From positions 43,016,192 through 43,080,191 of the forward strand of contig NC_133657.1 in NCBI RefSeq assembly GCF_009905375.1: a DNA stretch of 64,000 nt, in the 5' to 3' direction. This DNA comes from Apium graveolens (Eukaryota; Streptophyta; Magnoliopsida; Apiales; Apiaceae). This document shows, in pieces, positions 57,350 to 64,000 of the stretch. The notes under the pieces are model-generated. The model was not told the DNA's origin. It searched no databases and saw only the letters and a list, made by a program, of their open reading frames with translations. The position numbers and the translations under genes are program-made. Within the stretch, counting starts at the first letter, position 1. Every line of letters begins with the position of its first letter.

Positions 57350-58737
57350 TAATAGTATATTTATAGGCAAAATTTTCAGCTGAAAATTTTCCATAAAATA
57401 TTATTATTATTAACCCTTTAATTGATTGTTCTTATTAACCAATTAACTAATAATTAAAACACCTTTTAATCATTAATCCCTTTTCTAAACACTTTAGAAA
57501 AATAATTCTCTCACTAGATTTAATTTCCAAAATTAAATTCTTAATTAGTAATATTAAGAATTAATTAAATCTCATTTAATCAATTATTAAATCTGCTAGT
57601 TAATTATTTATTTCAAAAATAAATAATTACCAGCCATTATTAATTAATTCCTCCACCATTAAATCATTCTCTTTTATGGTGTGACCCTGTAGGTTCAATA
57701 TTAAGCCGGTAGTAGAAATAAATAGTAATAAAACTATTTTATCATTATTTATATAAATTCTCTAATTCATTAAATATGATTAATTAATAAATTAATCATA
57801 TTTATTCTACATCGTGAGGGATACTTCTCAGCATATCGCGACTATCCGGATAATACGAATTCACTGCTTAGTATACCAAGAACCTATTCAGTGAGTAGTT
57901 ACCGTACAATCAATTCCTTCTACCCTGCAATGTCACGATTAAATACAAGGCATGGAACTTGTGTGAAGCCTATCTTATTTAATCATTTACTTTCCCATTC
58001 ACTATGCTTAGTTCTATTTAATGTAAATTAGAAACTCCTTTCTAATTTCATTCACTCTGGCCAGAGATTCCTGAACTAGCATAAGTGGATCAGCATTGAA
58101 CATTCTCTTCCTTCACTGGAAGGGGTAGATCCTTTATTGATCATACACTATCTTCGTGTACAAATTTCTATACCCAGTAGAGACCTTATAATTGTCCCTG
58201 GAGACTAAGAACTAAACCAAAGCATAGTTCAGTGTACACAAGATGACTATGATGACCTCAAGTCTAAGGATACTTGTACAACTATCACTATGTGAACAAC
58301 TGCTGACACGTGAGTCAACTCCATCAGTTGTTCAGCTGTGTGAGTCATGTTCAGTGAACTTATTCTATAATAAACACCTACATACTAGCTATAATATCAC
58401 CATACAAATGTCTATGAGAACAGACATCCTTCATAATGAAGCAAACATAGTATGTACCGATCTTTGCGGATTACTAATTACCAGTTAGTAATCCTACAAC
58501 CAGGAAATATTTAAGTTTAGAGTTATCATCTTTTAGGTCTCATTATTATGATCTCATCATAATCCATAAAAAGCTTTACTCTAAACTATGGTATATCTTA
58601 TTTAAACACTTAAATAGATAAAGCCCGCAATAAAACGAAACCAGGTCTTTTATTAATATCAATGAAATCAAAACAGATTACATAAAAGTTATTCCTAAAT
58701 CATCATACATGATTGGACTTAGGACACATCTCTTTCA
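57350..58737 (-). repeat. Copia D left (3') LTR, inner part
   Basis: It continues the LTR cut at 44561 and ends CTCTTTCA next to the polypurine tract. No protein is supported. Total LTR about 1,730 bases. Confidence 0.9.
57358..57365 (-). promoter_or_regulatory. Putative TATA box, Copia D 3' LTR
   Basis: TATAAATA on the minus strand, 14 bases from the Copia C insertion point. Confidence 0.55.
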
Positions 58738-58749
58738 ATCTCCCACTTG
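58738..58749 (-). other. Copia D polypurine tract
   Basis: CAAGTGGGAGAT on the minus strand before TGAAAGAG. Confidence 0.8.
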
Positions 58750-58751
58750 TA

Positions 58752-60741
58752 CTAAATCCAACCACTCTGGTATCTAATACCCATCTTGTCTTTATGACAA
58801 TCAAAGTGACTTTGAGAAAGTGGCTTTATGAGTGGGTCTGCTACGTTGTTATGTGTGTCAACTCTCTTGACATCTCCTCTTTCAATACAATACAAGAAAT
58901 GTTACCGCGCTCCCACTAACCTTTTTGTAGACACATGGTTCATCTATATTTTTGATAAAACCAAATTCTTTGATTGTCTCATCAAAACGGATGTTCCATC
59001 TACGAGAAGCTTGCTTTAAACCATATATGGTTCGCAGCAGCTTACACACTAAGTGTTCATTTCCCTTGGAAAGAAAACCCTCTGGTTGTGTCATATACAC
59101 TTCCTCTTCAAGTTTCCCATTGAGGAAGGCCGTTTTCAAATCCATTTGCAAGATGTCATAGTCGTAGTAAGCAGCAATCGCAAGTAAAATACGAATTGAT
59201 TTTAACAGGGCTACAGGCAAAAAAGTTTCATCAAAGTCAATCCCTTGCCTTTGTCTGAATCCTTTTGCCACGAGCCTGGCCTTATAGGTCTCCACCTGCC
59301 CATCTGCTCCAATCTTTCTTTTGTATACCCACTTGCACCCAATAGGCTTAACACCTTCAGTCGCCTCAACCAGAGTCCATACTTGGTTGGTATACATAGA
59401 TTCCATTTCGAATTTCATGGCACTATGCCATTTCTCTGAGTCAACACTACTCATAGCCTCATTATAGGTCATAGGGTTGTCATCATCAATGATTGACAAC
59501 TCATTGTCATTCTCAATGACAAGGCCATAATACCTCTCAGGTTGGCGAGACACTCTCCCTGACCTATGAATGGGCTGTTCCACAGAAGGTTGTTCAGTCT
59601 GAAATGGTGTTTCCACTTGATCCGTAGTAGTTTGTGCTTCTTGAACTTTATCAAGTTCAATTTTTCTCCCACTGTTTCCTTCAAGGATAAACTGCTTTTC
59701 CAAGAAGGTAGCATGTCTGGAGACAAACACCCGATGATCGGTGTAAAAGTAATACCCTAAAGTCTCTTTAGGATATCCCACAAAATTACATTTTACAGAT
59801 CGAGATTCCAGCTTATCTGGGTCAACTTTCTTGACATAAGCTGGACATCCCCAAATCTTAACGTATTTAAGACTCGGTTTCCTTTCTTTCCATATCTCAT
59901 ATGGAGTTTGAGGAACAGATTTGGAAGGCACCTTATTCAGTAAATATGCTGAGGTTTCCAATGCATAACCCCACGGGAATACTGGAAGATTTGCATAGCT
60001 CATCATGGACCGAACAATGTCTAACAAAGTTTGATTTCTCCTTTCAGATACCCCATTCAACTGTGGAGTATATGGAGGAGTCCACTGGGAGACTATACCA
60101 TTTTCTTTGAGATAAGCTAGAAACTCTCCATCCAAGTATTCACCACCTCGATTGGATCGAAGAGTTATAATACTATGTTTGGTTTGTTTCTCTACTTCAT
60201 ACTTATATTCTTTGAACTTTTCAAAGGCTTCAGACTTGTGTTTCATCAAATACACATATCCGAATCTAGATCGATCATCTATGAAAGCAATGAAGTATGA
60301 AAATCCACCCATGGCGTGCGTAGACATTGGTCCACATACATCTGTGTGTACCGATCCTAGTAAATCTGCAGCCCCCTCTCCATGTCCACTAAATGGAGAT
60401 TTGGTCATTTTACCCAATAGACAAGACTCGCATGTAGGATATGATTCAAAATTAAAGGGGTCAAGCAACCCTTCCTTATGCAATGTCCGCAGTCTATTTT
60501 CACTAATATGACCAAGTCGGCAGTGCCACAAGAAAGTGAGATTTTTATTAGTATGTTCAATTTGTAGTAAATTATGCTCTACGTCACATACATACAGACC
60601 ATTGTTTAAAATACCACTTCCGTAAAGAACGTTATCTCTAAGAATTGAACATATATTATTCTGAATAACAAACGAAAATCCAGCCAAGTCTAACATGGAA
60701 TAGAAATAATATTCCTCATAATTGAGGGAACAAAATAACAA
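58752..60741 (-). pseudogene. pol: Copia D pol with internal deletion
   Basis: An open block of 619 codons (60741-58882) covers the GAG-pre-integrase zinc region (HCRLGHIS ... CESCLLGK), integrase (HTDVCGP; then LRSNRGGEY, where the catalytic Asp is Asn; GVSERRNQT) and RT up to FLVLY. The YVDD motif and most of RNase H are missing. The sequence jumps to the RNase H end (GDVKRVDTHNNVADPLIKPL) in another frame, finishing at TAG 58752. The deletion point is about 58890-58900, and roughly 1 kb is lost judged from copia domain spacing. The element is non-autonomous. Confidence 0.9.
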
Positions 60742-61805
60742 TTATTTAGAACAATAGTCTTTCCCGTAGGCATATGTAAATGAAATGATCCTACAGCTTC
60801 AGCAGCAACTCTTGCTCCATTTCCCATCCGTAGAATCACCTCCTCTTCTTCAAGAGTCCTACTTCTCCTTAGTCCCTGCAACGAATTGCAAATATGAGAA
60901 CTACAGGCAGTATCTAATACCCAAGTAGAAATTTGACTTAGTGACATATTAACTTCGATCATGAGCATACCTGAATCAGAAGTGGTAGTCTCACTACCCA
61001 TCTTCTTCTTCAATTCTGTAAGGTAAACCTTGCAGTTCCTCTTCCAGTGCCCCACCTTGTTACAGTGAAAGCAAACAGCTTTGCTCTTGGGGTCTTCAAC
61101 TTTTTGTGGAACCGACTTTTTCTCACCTACTTTCTTCTTCTTGGAAGGGTTCTTCTTCCTTTTCTTAGGATTGGAACCTTCACCAATTAGAAGAACAAAA
61201 CTCTTCTTAGGGGGAAAATTCGATTCCGCAGTCTTCAACATGTTGTGGAGTTCAGGCAGGCTGACATCCAGCTTATTCATGTGAAAGTTCACAACACACT
61301 GCGAGAACGAACTCGGAAGTGATTGCAAGACCAAGTCTTGGCTCAGCTCCCCATCCATGGTAAAACCAAGTTGTCCAAGACGTTCAATCAAATTGATCAT
61401 CTTAAGTACATGGTCATTCACAGATGATCCCTCAGACATCCTACAACCGAACAGTTTCTTCAATATCTCATATCGAGCTGTCCTCCCTTCCACATCATAC
61501 AACTCTTATAGATGCATAAGGATAGTGTGAGTATCCATATGCTCATGTTGCTTCTGTAGCTCAATGTTCATGGAAGCTAGCATGATGCATTGAGCAACAT
61601 TTGCATCATCTATCCACTTAAGATACACAACATGTTCACCATTATGTGCATCCCTAGCAGGTTCAGTAGGCTTAGGTGAGTCAAGCACATATTCCAGCTT
61701 CTCAACCCTAAGAACAATTCTCAAGTTTCGAAGCCAGTCAGCAAAATTAGGACCAGTCAACTTGTGAGCATCTAGTATACTCCGGAGTGATAGTGCAGAA
61801 GACAT
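60690..61805 (-). pseudogene. gag: Copia D gag and protease, broken
   Basis: ATG 61805 (MSSALSLRSIL) is preferred over an upstream ATG at 61838 because the conserved Gag starts there. One TAA (about 61507) follows LMHL in the same frame. The capsid region is followed by a Lys-rich stretch (KKRKKNPSKKKK), one intact knuckle CFHCNKVGHWKRNC and protease with LDTACSSHIC (Asp-Thr-Ala instead of Asp-Thr-Gly). The frame ends at 60690 and joins pol by a one-base shift. Confidence 0.88.
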
Positions 61806-63712
61806 AACGAATATAGTAAATTTGTAAATGATGAACACATAACAATACTTAGCAAATATTCAATTTCATTTCAAGACACTATATGAATCGGGTCTTTATT
61901 CATAAGTGTCTCCCACTAGTTTATCTAATTTGTACAACCCCTAAGTGAAAATTAAGCATTTATAATGCTAGTGGGAATAGGGATCCTACATTCCATCACA
62001 CAACCTCGGCTGTAGCACGAAACGTTATGTGATGTTCGATAGGCAGACAACTCTTGTCAATTACATCTTATGTTATTCCCTAATAAAACTTTAGCCTCTT
62101 GAATAATTGAGTCACGGTTGTAGCACGACAAACTCAATATTCTAAGTCAAGTCTAACCCAATATTTCGTACAATTAAATCAGTCTCCAACGGCCCACGGC
62201 TGTAGCACGTAACGACCTTTAGATTCTAATTCAGTGTACACATCTCTATGTAATAGACAAGTATTTCTTATTTCGAAATCAAAGCCCTCGGCTGTAGCAC
62301 GAAACGACAATGATTTAAAAATAAGAACCACTTTCTACCATGTTGGAAGGCTATGACCGACACAAGCCCGTTGTGTCATTGGCCAATTACTACTTGATAT
62401 TATTTAATTTTAGAGGGATTATATTATGTTACAATCATAATCATATTATAAAGAGATTCTTCCTTTTAAATTAAATATTTCAAATCAATAATCGATAATC
62501 AGATGATTTCCAGATCGGGGGGAGCATTGTCAAGAGGCGTCACTTAATACCCCTTTCTTACAGATAGAAATCTGCTTTTGACAGAATCATCCTTTCTCTC
62601 AATATTGAAAATTCATATTTAATTACGTGTTTCATAAACACAAGAATCTCATGATTGTATTCATAATATTATTGTTAAGGCAAGAAATGATTCATATTCT
62701 AGATTTTCTAGAGCACGCCTTATATTGATTTAAGTTCACCTAAATCTATCATCGCATGGTAAACATAGGCATATATCTCATATATAAAATTAAATAAACA
62801 AGTAAATGTAAAGTGCATTAAAGTAAATGTGTTTGGTTATGGTCCCATCCTATGTGATCTTTATCAAGCTCATGATAAAGATCAAGGTCAATCTAATATG
62901 GTGATGGAAATAAATACAACTACTTATTACATAAGTCTCCTTCTTTGTTTAGACTTCTTGTATGCCTTGTCTTCTTCTTTGTATCACCTCCATTGGATAG
63001 CCTTCTTGAGTCTTCAATTACATTACATAGATTTAAAGTAAAACTAATATAATAGACTTACAAGAATAACTCGAGTTACATTCGAGATTTATGATTACAA
63101 AGATTGACGACATGCAAGTCATATTTAAAACCAAAACCAAAACCATTACACTAAGGTCGAAAAGCCATAACCATCCACCATGCTCATACAACACATAAAA
63201 GCATGTTAAAACACATAATCTGATCTTAACATATCATATTATCCATGATCTAATCATAAAAAATATACGACAAAAATCAGAAAAATCAGAATCAAATCAG
63301 AAAAACAAGAATCACTGTTTTCGGGCAGTAAACGACGTCAAACGCCTTACAGACGAGTCGTTGATTGCTTTAGCTATCAGATTTGTTCAGACGCTCGTTT
63401 ACCTATGGAATAGGGTATTCGTTTGCGTAAATCGGACACCAGACCCAGATTTCAGCAAATCTGCAGCAGCCAATTCAGAATCCGTATCTAATATGATTCT
63501 CATAATTAGAACAAACATAAATCATGTATATATCAGTATATATACAGATTACATAATCATCTTATGATTATACAACTCACATGAATATCATATATTCAAA
63601 ACCATACATATATAAGCATATTATATCAACATCAAATCATGGCGAATCACGTACATGCTCATATATCAAAAACAGTTAAACACATAATCGAATTAAAAAC
63701 TTTTCGCAAGTA
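61806..63712 (-). other. Copia D 5' leader
   Basis: 1.9 kb without a credible gene between primer site and gag. It contains four copies of a GGCTGTAGCACG motif (see separate entry) and AT-rich sequence. Confidence 0.8.
62000..62310 (-). repeat. Four spaced copies of a GGCTGTAGCACGAAACG motif
   Basis: Copies: CCTCGGCTGTAGCACGAAACG type at about 62006, TCACGGTTGTAGCACGACAAA at about 62111, CCCACGGCTGTAGCACGTAACG at about 62197 and CCCTCGGCTGTAGCACGAAACG at about 62286. Spacing is about 85-105 bases. The flanks between copies differ. Confidence 0.88.
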
Positions 63713-63724
63713 GCTCTGATGCCA
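63713..63724 (-). other. Copia D primer binding site
   Basis: TGGCATCAGAGC on the minus strand, one base off the usual TGGTATCAGAGC. Confidence 0.85.
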
Positions 63725-63725
63725 T

Positions 63726-64000
63726 TGAAGGGTTTTTAACATATAAACGCAACGAAAACGTAAATTTAAATCTTAAAAAAAACCAAACCCTCCGCAGGAT
63801 CCATGCGAAAAATAATATTTAATTCGTAGTTCAGTATGTTTACCTTAAGAAACTTTACGTTAATGGAAAGATGGAGGTCTTTAATAGCGATCCAAGAACG
63901 ATGAACGGAAATCCCTAGCAGCTGCTCCTCAAGTGTGAAGCACTCCACCGGTGTCCACCAAGAGTACAATGTCATGGAGGAGGAAGAGGTTGAGAGAATT
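63726..64000 (-). repeat. Copia D right (5') LTR, part in window
   Basis: It starts TGAAGGGTTTTTAAC and aligns with 44220-44500. It continues outside the window. Confidence 0.93.

Larger units (their letters stand above)
44220..64000 (-). mobile_element. Copia D: Tork/Angela-like copia, deleted in RT/RNase H, right end outside window
   Basis: It has LTRs starting TGAAGGG and ending TTTCA, a 1.73-kb left LTR split by Copia C, a primer site at 63713-63724, a gag and a pol. Long LTRs and a Gag starting MSSALSLRSILDAHKL suggest the Tork/Angela side of copia; the lineage call is from memory. There is no accessory ORF. An internal deletion removed the RT active site and most of RNase H. It interrupts the Tat RNase H gene. 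Confidence 0.9.

Noticed and set aside
58243..58488. 81-residue + strand ORF as a possible host gene
   Set aside because: It lies wholly inside the Copia D LTR, has no recognisable domain and sits opposite to the element strand.
62829..63567. Short + strand ORFs in the Copia D leader
   Set aside because: They are small, AT-rich, without domains and antisense to the element.

Overview
The window is plant nuclear DNA, most likely a large repeat-rich eudicot genome. I recognise no cellular gene, rRNA or tRNA gene in it. Everything readable is LTR retrotransposon: protease, integrase, reverse transcriptase (RT) and RNase H domains of Ty1/copia and Ty3/gypsy type, LTRs with TG...CA ends, primer binding sites complementary to initiator tRNA-Met, polypurine tracts and 5-bp target-site duplications (TSDs). 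I cannot place the species.

Layout, as a reconstructed nest. (1) An outer Tekay/Del-like gypsy element (+ strand) supplies the background. Only its integrase/chromodomain end (24519-24665, continued at 37010-37146), its polypurine tract and the start of its 3' LTR (from 37161) are visible. (2) Copia A (+, Sirevirus-like, from before base 1 to 24518) sits in the pol gene of that element. (3) A complete Tekay-like gypsy with 3.4-kb LTRs (-, 11763-23608, TSD TTGTA) sits in the 3' LTR of Copia A. (4) Copia B (-, a second Sirevirus-like family, 24666-37009, TSD GAGAA) also interrupts the outer gypsy pol. (5) A Tat/Ogre-like gypsy (-, about 38575-44219, continuing beyond the window) follows the outer LTR. 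It carries an antisense, intron-containing extra gene on the + strand (40338-42184). (6) Copia D (-, Tork/Angela-like, 44220 to beyond 64000) interrupts the RNase H of the Tat element. (7) Copia C (-, 44562-57344, TSD GTTTA) is the same family as A and sits inside the left LTR of Copia D.

How the genes work together. Each element encodes Gag (particle), protease, integrase, RT and RNase H for its own copying. A, B and C also carry a large accessory reading frame between RNase H and the 3' LTR, in the position called env-like in Sireviruses. All copies seen here are broken by stops, frameshifts or deletions, so any present activity would depend on proteins supplied in trans. C is the least decayed copia, and the inner Tekay element is the least decayed gypsy.

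The most unusual signals are three. A short motif, ATCCGTCGA/TCGACGGAT, is scattered through both coding and non-coding parts of the A/C family. Family B has a different scattered motif, TCAGAATTT/TCAGAACTT. The Tat antisense gene has a TATA box, two phase-consistent introns and an upstream palindromic minisatellite.
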